Below are positions 6,663 through 12,826 of a DNA stretch of 14,364 nucleotides, one piece after another. The stretch comes from an uncultured Clostridia bacterium. Lineage in GTDB: Bacteria > Bacillota > Clostridia > TANB77 > CAG-508. The DNA lies in assembly GCA_944393755.1 (NCBI GenBank), contig CALYBF010000021.1:1-14364 (forward strand). Direction: 5' to 3'. A program made the position numbers and the translations under genes. Numbering within the stretch: the stretch's first letter is position 1; every line of letters begins with the position of its first letter. The notes beneath the pieces were generated by a model. That model was not told the DNA's origin, made no database searches, and was given only the letters and a program-made list of their open reading frames with translations.

Positions 6663-6941
6663 CTAACAATAAAATTTAACATTGTTTGTTCCATAAAAAG
6701 CTTTCCATTCTGATACAATTAAAAAATAGTTGGCTTCTATTGCTATGAGTAAGTTTTTTAAATCTTTATTAGGTATTTTGCTATTATTATTTGCTAAAAT
6801 ACAATTTCCACTTTTTGTAAGCCATACTTTTGTTGAATTAGCTTGTGGGTTACATTTTGATATATGTACGTGTATAGGTTCAAAATTTTCATTTGCCCAA
6901 AAATATATTGTATATCCTAAATATTTAAACAAGTTAGGCAC
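6663..6941 (-). CDS. DUF4160 family protein, copy 1 (distal)
   Basis: A 92-residue DUF4160 protein. GTG 6941 is the start: AGAGGAGGT, which also encodes the Arg-Gly-Gly near the end of the upstream gene, lies 7 nt before it, and the resulting N-terminus MPNLFKYLG resembles the short MP-start usual in this family. A longer reading from 6983 has no ribosome site and runs antiparallel to nothing conserved. The family hallmark is GYTIYFWANENFEPIHVHIS (9-28) with an H-x-H pair, then a conserved helix ending LIVSEWKAFY. It overlaps the upstream gene by 8 nt (GTGCCTAA). DUF4160 proteins are uncharacterised and often lie in small two-gene cassettes reminiscent of toxin-antitoxin modules; activity is unknown. 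It is roughly 60% identical by eye to the copy at 7233. Confidence 0.88.
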   Translation of the reverse strand: MPNLFKYLGYTIYFWANENFEPIHVHISKCNPQANSTKVWLTKSGNCILANNNSKIPNKDLKNLLIAIEANYFLIVSEWKAFYGTNNVKFYC

Positions 6942-7206
6942 TTTGTATACCTCCTCTAGCAGTTTCAAAGAAAAAAGCAGCACCTTTTTCTACAACTTTT
7001 TTAAAAGTTTCTATTTCTTTTTCAGAATAATTCCCGTCCTTTTTTACAATATCGTAACTTGGAAGTTCGAAAATTACTGTATCAAAACCATTTTCTGTAG
7101 GTCTTTCAAAACAAACAATCAAATATTCTTGTCCATTATCTTTTTTACGAATATCAGAAAAAACAACTAATGTTCCGTCTGGATATGTTACAAATTCGTG
7201 CATCAT
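6934..7206 (-). CDS. Unrecognised 90-residue cassette partner of DUF4160, copy 1
   Basis: The product is 90 residues with no signal peptide or membrane segment. Conserved between the two copies in this window are YPDGT (8-12), DNGQE (23-27), FERPT-NGFD (33-42), GNYS (about 57-60) and E-I-E-x-F-K-x-V-V (about 63-72), identity about half by eye. It starts at ATG 7206 (a second ATG follows directly) behind AAGGAAG and lies 26 bp after the stop of copy 2 of DUF4160, with no terminator between. DUF4160 commonly pairs with DUF2442, but I do not see the DUF2442 pattern clearly, so I leave the family open. Its strict pairing with DUF4160, in the same order with the same 8-nt overlap, indicates a joint function. 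Confidence 0.82.
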   Translation of the reverse strand: MMHEFVTYPDGTLVVFSDIRKKDNGQEYLIVCFERPTENGFDTVIFELPSYDIVKKDGNYSEKEIETFKKVVEKGAAFFFETARGGIQSA

Positions 7207-7232
7207 TTATATCACTTCCTTTTGATAAGTTA

Positions 7233-7520
7233 CTAACAATAAAATTTAATATCTTTAACACTATCAATATGATAATATTCTTTCCAAGTAGAAACTATTA
7301 AAAAATAGTGTTTAGATATAATATTTAATAGTTTATTTAAATCACTATCAGGAATTCTACTCTTGTTATTTGCTAATATACACCCACCAGCTTGAGTTAA
7401 CCAAACTTTTGTAGAATTTTTTGTAGGATTTCCTTTTGATATATGTATATGAATTGGTTCATTGTTTTCATTTGACCAAAAATATATTTTATAACCTGAA
7501 ATCTCAAAAATACTAGGCAA
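7233..7520 (-). CDS. DUF4160 family protein, copy 2 (proximal)
   Basis: A 95-residue DUF4160 protein. The start is TTG 7520: GAAGGAGGT, encoding Glu-Gly-Gly of the upstream gene, lies 6 nt upstream, and the N-terminus MPSIFEISG lines up with MPNLFKYLG of copy 1. The signature GYKIYFWSNENNEPIHIHIS contains the H-x-H pair; KVWLT, GCILANN and YFLIVSTWKEYY are shared with copy 1. It ends DIKFYC and shares a 17-bp identical 3' end with copy 1 (6663 and 7233), a trace of the duplication. It overlaps the upstream gene by 8 nt (TTGCCTAG). Function unknown. Confidence 0.88.
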   Translation of the reverse strand: MPSIFEISGYKIYFWSNENNEPIHIHISKGNPTKNSTKVWLTQAGGCILANNKSRIPDSDLNKLLNIISKHYFLIVSTWKEYYHIDSVKDIKFYC

Positions 7521-7788
7521 ATTTAAGACCTCCTTCTTTAGCATATCTATAAAAAAGGTCTGAACTATTTTTAACAACTTGTTTAAAAAATTCTATTTCT
7601 TCATCAGAATAATTACCTTCCCAAACAGAAACTTCATAAGTTGGTAATTTGATTCTAACAGAATCAAAACCATTTTTAGTAGGTCTTTCAAAATGAACAT
7701 CTACACACTCTTGTCCATTATCATCTGTATATATATTTGAAAAAGTAACTTCTGTTCCGTCTGGATAATTAACATATGGATACATCAT
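7513..7788 (-). CDS. Unrecognised 91-residue cassette partner of DUF4160, copy 2
   Basis: First gene of the four-gene minus-strand operon. The 91-residue soluble protein starts MMYPYVNYPDGT and carries the same conserved blocks as copy 1 (YPDGT, DNGQE, FERPT, NGFD, GNYS, E-I-E-x-F-K-x-V-V). ATG 7788 follows AAGGAG (7798-7803) by 9 nt. The codons for the penultimate Glu-Gly-Gly double as the ribosome site of the DUF4160 gene. It begins only about 60 bp downstream of the initiator tRNA, and the tRNA's stem-loop terminator fills most of that gap, so expression probably depends on tRNA read-through or a promoter I could not identify. Confidence 0.82.
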   Translation of the reverse strand: MMYPYVNYPDGTEVTFSNIYTDDNGQECVDVHFERPTKNGFDSVRIKLPTYEVSVWEGNYSDEEIEFFKQVVKNSSDLFYRYAKEGGLKFA

Positions 7789-7807
7789 AATTTGAGCTCT
7801 CCTTACT

Positions 7808-7841
7808 AAAAAAACATAAAAAGATATATTCCTTTTATGTT
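7808..7841 (-). terminator. AT-rich terminator or attenuator after tRNA-fMet
   Basis: On the complement AACATAAAA (7841-7833) pairs with TTTTATGTT (7821-7813), 9 bp and 11-nt loop, followed by a run of T (7814-7808). All pairs but one are A-T, so termination may be partial and let transcripts enter the DUF4160 cassettes. Confidence 0.55.
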
Positions 7842-7847
7842 AAAAAA

Positions 7848-7923
7848 TGGTTGCGGGGGATAGACTCGAACTACCGACCTCAGGGTTATGAGCCCTGCGA
7901 GCTGCCAACTGCTCCACCCCGCG
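7848..7923 (-). tRNA. Initiator tRNA-fMet (anticodon CAT)
   Basis: A 76-nt cloverleaf with encoded CCA (complement of 7848-7850). The acceptor CGCGGGG/CCCCGCA has the C1 x A72 mismatch that marks bacterial initiators. The anticodon stem CAGGG/CCCTG carries the three consecutive G-C pairs next to the loop CTCATAA, and the D-stem has the initiator A11:T24 pair. The anticodon is at 7890-7888. These marks separate it from elongator Met and Ile2 tRNAs, which also carry CAT. Confidence 0.96.
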
Positions 7924-7986
7924 ATATTTATTTTGACTTCTTTAAAGGAATATGATATTATCTCCTAAAGAATTAGTACATTATTA

Positions 7987-8015
7987 ATTTTACTACTAAA
8001 AACTATTTATGTCAA
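7987..8015 (-). promoter_or_regulatory. Strong promoter of the tRNA-fMet transcript
   Basis: On the complement: perfect TTGACA (8015-8010), 17-bp spacer, TAAAAT (7992-7987). Transcription from about 7980 gives a 5' leader of about 57 nt to be removed by RNase P. Confidence 0.8.
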
Positions 8016-8045
8016 TAGGAAACAAGTAAAAAATATTGAAAATTC

Positions 8046-8074
8046 TTGGAAAATTAATAAAAATATAGTAAAAC
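8046..8074 (+). promoter_or_regulatory. Predicted promoter of the ZIP transporter gene
   Basis: TTGGAA (8046-8051), 17-bp spacer, TAAAAC (8069-8074). The surroundings are so AT-rich that other -10-like sequences exist. Confidence 0.5.
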
Positions 8075-8090
8075 TTATATACTAATACTA

Positions 8091-8112
8091 TTATATGAAA
8101 AAAATCATATAA
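8091..8112. promoter_or_regulatory. Candidate operator upstream of the ZIP gene
   Basis: TTATATGA-AAAAAA-TCATATAA: perfect 8-bp arms with 6-bp spacer, about 10 bp after the predicted transcription start. It does not match the Zur, Fur or MntR boxes I know. It could be a binding site for a metal regulator or merely AT-rich dyad symmetry. Confidence 0.35.
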
Positions 8113-8173
8113 ATATTACAAAAAAATAATAAAAAATATAAAAATAAATATAATAAGGAAAAGAGGTTTATCT

Positions 8174-8956
8174 ATGGAATTACCAGTAATAATATGTTTA
8201 ATAATACCATTTTTAGGAACAGTATTAGGCTCTGGTATGGTATTTCTTATGAAAAATAAAATAAATGTAAAATTACAAAAAATGCTTTTAGGCTTTGCAT
8301 CTGGAGTAATGATGTCAGCATCTGTATGGTCATTATTAATACCATCAATTGATATGTCAAAGGCACAAGGAGAAATAGAGTGGCTACCAGCATCTGTTGG
8401 CTTTTTACTAGGTATTGGCTTTTTATTATTCTTAGATACATTAATACCACATTTACATTTAAACAGTAAAAAACCAGAAGGAATAAAAACTAAATTAAAA
8501 AATGAAATAATGCTAGTATTAGCTGTAACTTTGCACAATATTCCAGAAGGTATGGCTGTTGGGGTTGTACTTGCAGGAGCTATAAATGGACAAGTTGGTT
8601 TGAGTTTAGCAGGTGGAATTGCATTAGCTGTAGGAATAGCAATACAAAACTTTCCAGAAGGTGCAATAATTTCAATGCCATTAGAAGCGGAAGGAAAATC
8701 AAAATTAAAATCATTTGGATATGGAGTATTATCAGGAATAGTAGAACCAATTGCAGCAATAATTACAATATTATTAACAGGACTTGTAACACCAATACTT
8801 CCATATTTACTAGCATTTGCAGCAGGAGCAATGATATATGTTGTAGTAGAAGAATTAATACCAGAATCACAAGAAGGAGAACACTCAAACATTGGAACAA
8901 TAGGAGTTGCAATAGGTTTTGTATTAATGATGATATTGGATATAGCTTTAGGTTAA
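8174..8956 (+). CDS. ZIP-family divalent metal transporter (GufA/ZupT-like)
   Basis: A 260-residue polytopic membrane protein with about eight helices that imports Zn2+ or other divalent cations. The two family signatures are intact: HNIPEG (121-126) and QNFPEG (158-163), supplying the H-N-P-E and N-P-E metal residues of the paired helices, plus E191 in GIVEPIAA and E226/E227 in VVVEELIPES, as in GufA-type ZIPs. The cytoplasmic loop between helices 3 and 4 has only HLHLNSKKPEG, a short His motif. ATG 8174 follows AAGAGG (8161-8166) by 7 nt. The gene stands alone between its own promoter and that of desulfoferrodoxin. Substrate is not deducible; zinc, iron and manganese are all known in the family. 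Confidence 0.93.
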   Translation: MELPVIICLIIPFLGTVLGSGMVFLMKNKINVKLQKMLLGFASGVMMSASVWSLLIPSIDMSKAQGEIEWLPASVGFLLGIGFLLFLDTLIPHLHLNSKKPEGIKTKLKNEIMLVLAVTLHNIPEGMAVGVVLAGAINGQVGLSLAGGIALAVGIAIQNFPEGAIISMPLEAEGKSKLKSFGYGVLSGIVEPIAAIITILLTGLVTPILPYLLAFAAGAMIYVVVEELIPESQEGEHSNIGTIGVAIGFVLMMILDIALG

Positions 8957-8972
8957 AAATAATTTTTAAAAA

Positions 8973-9001
8973 TTGACTTTAAACAAAGATTAATGTAAAA
9001 T
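8973..9001 (+). promoter_or_regulatory. Strong promoter of the redox operon
   Basis: TTGACT (8973-8978), 17-bp spacer, TAAAAT (8996-9001). Predicted start near 9008; leader about 24 nt. No dyad operator is obvious around it. Confidence 0.8.
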
Positions 9002-9031
9002 GTAGGTGAAAATAAAAAGGAGGAATTGATT

Positions 9032-9412
9032 ATGAATAATGAATTAATTATTAAAAAGTGTAAATCTTGTGGAGCAACAGTTAAAGTGATAAATGACTGT
9101 AATTGTAACGGTTGTGGAATTGTATGTTGTGGAGAGCCAATGGAAAAATTAGTTCCAAACTCAGTAGATGCAGCAGTGGAAAAACACGTACCTACATATG
9201 AAAAAGTAGGTGATGAAATAATAGTTACAGTAAACCACGTAATGGAAGAAGAACACTTTATAGAGTGGGTATGTATGGTAGAAGAAAATAAAGAGATAAC
9301 AGTAGAATTTAAGCCAGGAGAAAAAGCAGAAACAAAATTTCCTTATGTAAAAGGAGCAATGCTTTATGCTTATTGTAATAAACACGGTTTATGGAAAAAA
9401 GAAGTAGAGTAG
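9032..9412 (+). CDS. dfx: Desulfoferrodoxin (superoxide reductase)
   Basis: Reduces superoxide to peroxide in the cytoplasm of anaerobes without making oxygen. ATG 9032 is 7 nt after AAGGAGGA (9017-9024); the TTG at 9026 is too close. The 126 residues give both iron centres. The rubredoxin-like centre I uses C10-x2-C13 and C32-C33. The catalytic centre II uses H52 (in VEKHVP), H69, H75, C115 and H118, with E50 and K51 as the family's conserved pair. An oddity is three extra cysteines, C23, C25 and C28, in the loop between the centre I pairs, where the Desulfovibrio protein (from memory) has Gly-rich sequence. First gene of the redox operon; ccdA begins 12 bp after its stop. Confidence 0.96.
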   Translation: MNNELIIKKCKSCGATVKVINDCNCNGCGIVCCGEPMEKLVPNSVDAAVEKHVPTYEKVGDEIIVTVNHVMEEEHFIEWVCMVEENKEITVEFKPGEKAETKFPYVKGAMLYAYCNKHGLWKKEVE

Positions 9413-9424
9413 AGGAAAATTTTT

Positions 9425-10060
9425 ATGGACTATGTTTTTACTTTTATAGAAGGTTTTGCAAGCTTTATTTCACCTTGTGTACTTCCAATGCTTCCTATAT
9501 ATATTTCATATTTTATAGGAGAAGATAATAAAAAAGTATCAAAAGCTGTAATAAATTCAATAGGTTTTGTATTAGGGTTTTCAATAGTTTTTATATTATT
9601 ATCAATATTTGCAAGTAGTTTTGGTGGAATAATAAGCCAAAATATAAAATATATTAAAATAGTATTTGGAATTATTATAATATTACTTGGCTTAAACTAT
9701 ATGGAAATAATAAAAATAAATTTATTAAATAAACCAAAAGGAATCAATAAAAAAGTAAAAGATTTAAATTTTATAAAATCATTAGCTTTTGGTATGATAT
9801 TCTCAATTAGTTGGACACCGTGTATAGGTACATTTTTAGCATCTGCATTACTTTTGATTGCAAAAAACCAAGATATGGTAAAAGGAATATTGTTAATGAT
9901 TGTATATAGTATAGGGCTTGGAATACCTTTTATTATATCAGCAGTATTATTAGAAAAATTAAAAGAAGCTTTTAATTTTATAAAAAAACATTATAATATA
10001 ATAAAAAAGATTTCAGGAATAATCTTAATAATTGTGGGAATTTATATGATATTATTTTAA
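9425..10060 (+). CDS. ccdA: CcdA-type transmembrane thiol-disulfide transporter
   Basis: CcdA passes electrons from cytoplasmic thioredoxin across the membrane to extracytoplasmic thioredoxin-like proteins. The 211 residues hold about six helices in two pseudo-repeats, each with the proline-flanked redox cysteine of the family: C18 in ISPCVLPMLPIY and C133 in SWTPCIGTFLAS. Length matches the short CcdA form, without the extra domains of DsbD. AGAGGA (9411-9416), which includes part of the dfx stop, is 8 nt from ATG. The thioredoxin gene starts 9 bp after its stop, with TAAGGAGAG made from the stop codon and the next ribosome site, so the pair is tightly linked. Confidence 0.93.
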   Translation: MDYVFTFIEGFASFISPCVLPMLPIYISYFIGEDNKKVSKAVINSIGFVLGFSIVFILLSIFASSFGGIISQNIKYIKIVFGIIIILLGLNYMEIIKINLLNKPKGINKKVKDLNFIKSLAFGMIFSISWTPCIGTFLASALLLIAKNQDMVKGILLMIVYSIGLGIPFIISAVLLEKLKEAFNFIKKHYNIIKKISGIILIIVGIYMILF

Positions 10061-10069
10061 GGAGAGTAT

Positions 10070-10525
10070 ATGAAAAATAAAATAATATGGTTTATAATTT
10101 TTGTAATTCTTGTAATAGCTATAATTCTAGCAAGTAGATTTGTAAACAATCAAGGAGAAGAAACTATACAAGATAGCAAAGAAAATATAAATATATTAAA
10201 TGAGGGGGAAGAGAATATGAATATTATAAAAGTATCAGACGAGAATTTTGAACAAGAAGTATTAAATAGTAATATACCAGTATTGGTAGACTTCTATGCA
10301 GATTGGTGTGGTCCTTGTAAAATGTTATCACCAGTAGTAGATGAAGTAGCTAAGGAAAATGATGATATTAAAGTTGTAAAAGTAAATGTAGATGAATCAC
10401 AAAATACAGCTATAAAATACCAAGTAATGTCAATACCAACATTAGTTGTTATTAAAAATGGAAACGAGGTAAATCGTTCAGTTGGTTTAATTGATAAACA
10501 AGAAGTTTTAAATTTAGTAAAATAA
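10070..10525 (+). CDS. Membrane-anchored thioredoxin (with internal start for a soluble form)
   Basis: The 151-residue protein has one N-terminal transmembrane helix (about 5-22, preceded by Lys residues so the C-terminus should face out), an acidic linker (28-48), then a complete thioredoxin domain from about 50. The active site is WCGPC with C80 and C83; the cis-Pro is P123 in MSIPT. WCGPC is the reducing cytoplasmic type, unlike the WCEPC or WCPPC common in ResA/TlpA proteins. Placed directly after ccdA, it is the natural partner of that transporter. A second ribosome site and ATG occur at 10203-10219, exactly where a standalone thioredoxin would begin, giving a 102-residue soluble product. 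GGAGAG precedes the first ATG. Confidence 0.93.
   Translation: MKNKIIWFIIFVILVIAIILASRFVNNQGEETIQDSKENINILNEGEENMNIIKVSDENFEQEVLNSNIPVLVDFYADWCGPCKMLSPVVDEVAKENDDIKVVKVNVDESQNTAIKYQVMSIPTLVVIKNGNEVNRSVGLIDKQEVLNLVK
10203..10219 (+). promoter_or_regulatory. Internal ribosome binding site and second start within the thioredoxin gene
   Basis: AGGGGG (10203-10208), 8 nt, then ATG 10217 (M50 of the long form). The product MNIIKVSDENF to the stop is 102 residues, the size and N-terminus of a canonical cytoplasmic thioredoxin. In an Asn/Lys/Ile-rich genome a six-purine G-run exactly here is notable, although GAG GGG GAA also simply encodes Glu-Gly-Glu. Confidence 0.6.
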
Positions 10526-10529
10526 AAAT

Positions 10530-10566
10530 ATAAAATTAGTTTAGATTTTTTCTAGACTAATTTTAT
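10530..10566 (+). terminator. Stem-loop terminator or attenuator between thioredoxin and CoA-disulfide reductase
   Basis: A 16-bp stem with one G-U pair (10530-10545 with 10551-10566), 5-T loop, then TTT and the AAGGAGG of the next gene. No promoter fits in the remaining 12 bp, so the downstream genes must be reached by read-through or by a promoter inside the thioredoxin gene. Confidence 0.65.
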
Positions 10567-10581
10567 TTTAAGGAGGCATTT

Positions 10582-12231
10582 ATGAAAATAGTAATAATTG
10601 GAGGAGTAGCAGGTGGAGCAACAACAGCTGCAAGACTTAGAAGATTAGATGAAAAAGCAGAAATAATAATGATAGATAAAGGAAATCATATATCTTTTGC
10701 AAATTGCGGACTTCCATATTATATAGGTGATGTTATAAAAGATAAAGATGATTTATTACTACAAACACCAGAAAGCTTTAAACAAAGATTTAATATAGAT
10801 GTACGAATTAGACAAAAGGTGTTAAAAATAAATAAAGAAGAAAAGAAAGTTTTAGTAGAAAAGAAAGATGGTAAAGAGCAATATGAAGAAACTTATGATA
10901 AATTAATTATATCTACAGGAGCAGAACCAATAAATCACGTAGATTTTTTAGAAGGAAACGAGAGAGTAAAAACGTTAAGAACAATAGAAGATGCACAATC
11001 AATAAAACAACATATTAAAAGTGGTAATGTAAAAGATGTTGTAATAGTTGGTGGTGGTTATATTGGTGTGGAAATGGCAGAGAACTTAAGAAATTATGAA
11101 GACTTAAATATAACAATAGTTCAAAGTAATGACCACTTAATAGGTCCTTTAGATAAAGATATGGCTTGTTTTGTACATAGAGAATTACGCAGAAATGGAA
11201 TTAATATTATTTTAAATAATGGTTTATCTGAAATAGAACAAGATGGAGATAAATTAAATGTTATATTAGATAATGGAGAATTAAAAGCTGATTTTGTTAT
11301 ATTAAGTATTGGAGTAAAACCAGAAGGCGTAATAGGTTTAGTTTCTGGGTTAACAGTAAGATATAATGGTGCTATTGATGTAAATGAATATTTACAGACA
11401 AAAAATAAAGATATATATGCAATAGGAGATGTTATAATTACAGAAAATACAGTTACAGGATATAGTAATTATACACCTTTAGCAGGTCCAGCAAATAGAC
11501 AAGCAAGGATAGTTGCAAATAATATAGCAGGAAAAATAAACCCATATGAAGGAAGTATAGGTAGTAGCATAATAAAAATATTTGATTATAGTTTAGCAAT
11601 GACAGGTTTAAATGGAAAAATGTGCCAAGAAAAACATTTAAGTGCAAGTTCAATTATAATATCACCAAACTCACACGCAAGCTATTATCCAGGCTCAACA
11701 CCTATATTAATAAAATGTTGGTATAATAGAGGAAATGGGCAAATATATGGAGCACAAGTATGGGGAAAAGAAGGTGTTGATAAAATTTGTGATATTTTAG
11801 CAGTGGCGGTAAAAATGAAAATGACAGCATATGATTTGGAAAAACTAGAATTATGCTATGCACCACCATATTCTTCTGCTAAAAGCCCTATAAATATTTT
11901 AGGAAATAGTATAGTAAACAATATAGAAAGATTAGTAAGAACAGTTACGTGGCAAGAAGTAGAAGATTTAAAGAAAAGAGAAAAATATTTAATTTTAGAT
12001 GTAAGAACAGAAGAAGAATATGAGAGAGGACACGTAGAAAACGCTATACATATACCATTAGATGATTTAAGAAAAAGATTAAATGAATTAGATAAATCAA
12101 AAAAATATTTAATTTATTGTAGAACAGGTCTTAGAAGTTACCTTGCTTGTAGAATTCTAATGCAAAATGGTTTTGATGTTTATAATATTACAGGTGGATA
12201 TTCTTTCTATAAAGTAATTAGTAAAAATTAA
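10582..12231 (+). CDS. CoA-disulfide reductase / polysulfide reductase with C-terminal rhodanese domain
   Basis: A flavoprotein of the pyridine nucleotide-disulfide oxidoreductase family that reduces CoA disulfide, CoA persulfide or polysulfide with NAD(P)H. Of 549 residues, about 1-445 are the reductase and about 452-549 the rhodanese. Visible motifs: FAD site GGVAGG (7-12); the single active Cys C42 in SFANCGLPYY, characteristic of the CoADR/NADH oxidase branch; NAD(P) site VGGGYIG (156-162); the FAD ribityl motif IYAIGD (278-283); and the C-terminal CYAPPYSSAKSPIN (425-438) with the family's conserved Tyr. The rhodanese has LDVRTEEEYERGH and catalytic C513 in CRTGLRS. This domain order is the CoADR-Rhd type linked to sulfane-sulfur metabolism and oxidative stress. 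AAGGAGG (10570-10576) is 5 nt from ATG. Confidence 0.95.
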   Translation: MKIVIIGGVAGGATTAARLRRLDEKAEIIMIDKGNHISFANCGLPYYIGDVIKDKDDLLLQTPESFKQRFNIDVRIRQKVLKINKEEKKVLVEKKDGKEQYEETYDKLIISTGAEPINHVDFLEGNERVKTLRTIEDAQSIKQHIKSGNVKDVVIVGGGYIGVEMAENLRNYEDLNITIVQSNDHLIGPLDKDMACFVHRELRRNGINIILNNGLSEIEQDGDKLNVILDNGELKADFVILSIGVKPEGVIGLVSGLTVRYNGAIDVNEYLQTKNKDIYAIGDVIITENTVTGYSNYTPLAGPANRQARIVANNIAGKINPYEGSIGSSIIKIFDYSLAMTGLNGKMCQEKHLSASSIIISPNSHASYYPGSTPILIKCWYNRGNGQIYGAQVWGKEGVDKICDILAVAVKMKMTAYDLEKLELCYAPPYSSAKSPINILGNSIVNNIERLVRTVTWQEVEDLKKREKYLILDVRTEEEYERGHVENAIHIPLDDLRKRLNELDKSKKYLIYCRTGLRSYLACRILMQNGFDVYNITGGYSFYKVISKN

Positions 12232-12241
12232 GGAGCAAAAA

Positions 12242-12826
12242 ATGGGAAATATAAATAGTAATGAAATTACTGTAAAAGTAAATGTAAGTATTAAAGAAAT
12301 GCAAGAAATATTAATAGATAAAGGTTTTAAACTAAGTGATGAATTTACGTGTGAAGATAATTACTTTATTCCAAGTAATTTAGATATAAAAAAGAAAGAA
12401 ATTAGAGATATTATAAAAAAAGCTATTATTATAAGAAAAGTCAGAAATGATAAAGTATTAGTGTTTAAGAAGAAAAATATAAATGAAAATGGGGATATAG
12501 TAGAACAAGAAAAATTTGAGTGTGATATCTTAGATATTGATAAAGCAAAAAAGTTTTTAGAAGCAATTGGTTATAAAAGTATAATGAATATTTTTGAGAA
12601 AGATATTTGTTATAGTAAAGACGGTTTAGGTTTGGCTTTAAAAAACATAAAAAATGGTGATAATTTAATGGAAGTAGAAACACGAAATATAGAAGGCTTT
12701 AGAAATACTAAAGAATTAAAAGAAAAGTTATTAAAATTAAATTTGCCAATTGATACAAATAACTTTTTTGTAAAGAAAGCAGAAGTGGAATTAGAAAAAG
12801 TAATATTAGGAGAAAATAATGGATAA
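12242..12826 (+). CDS. CYTH-domain protein with degenerate ExExK motif
   Basis: CYTH (triphosphate tunnel metalloenzyme) proteins include class IV adenylyl cyclases, thiamine triphosphatase and inorganic triphosphatases. The 194 residues show the family's alternating charged strands: an N-terminal E8-I-T-V-K12, where T10 replaces the second Glu of ExExK; EDNYFIP (38-44), matching the usual D-x-Y-F; RKVRNDKVLVFKKK (65-78) for the basic R/K strands; KFECDILDI (91-99); and MEVETRNIEG with two Glu. The lost Glu is normally a metal ligand, so triphosphatase or cyclase activity may be weak or absent. GGAG (12232-12235) is 6 nt from ATG, 10 bp after the CoA-disulfide reductase stop. An 8-nt overlap (ATGGATAA) couples it to the next gene. 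Confidence 0.72.
   Translation: MGNINSNEITVKVNVSIKEMQEILIDKGFKLSDEFTCEDNYFIPSNLDIKKKEIRDIIKKAIIIRKVRNDKVLVFKKKNINENGDIVEQEKFECDILDIDKAKKFLEAIGYKSIMNIFEKDICYSKDGLGLALKNIKNGDNLMEVETRNIEGFRNTKELKEKLLKLNLPIDTNNFFVKKAEVELEKVILGENNG

Noticed and set aside
6457..6669. 70-residue minus-strand reading frame starting at 6669
   Set aside because: It has no ribosome site, runs through the terminator of the DUF4160 operon and the promoter region, and overlaps the better supported 52-residue ORF in another frame.
6663..6983. Upstream start for DUF4160 copy 1 (and the matching one at 7577 for copy 2)
   Set aside because: The extra N-terminal residues do not align between the copies and lack a ribosome site, while GTG 6941 and TTG 7520 sit behind GGAGGT at the same spacing.
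6730..7170. 146-residue plus-strand frame over the DUF4160 cassette
   Set aside because: Phe/Lys-rich antisense of two conserved genes, with no ribosome site.
6934..7206. Calling the cassette partner DUF2442
   Set aside because: DUF2442 is the usual partner of DUF4160, but I could not match its pattern; adjacency alone is not enough.
6663..7923. Integrated element using tRNA-fMet as attachment site
   Set aside because: No integrase, no duplicated tRNA 3' end and no phage genes are seen on the cassette side; only a duplication is supported.
8116..8892. 258-residue minus-strand frame opposite the ZIP gene
   Set aside because: Antisense shadow of a gene with intact HNIPEG and QNFPEG motifs; Pro/Ile/Asn-rich and without a start signal.
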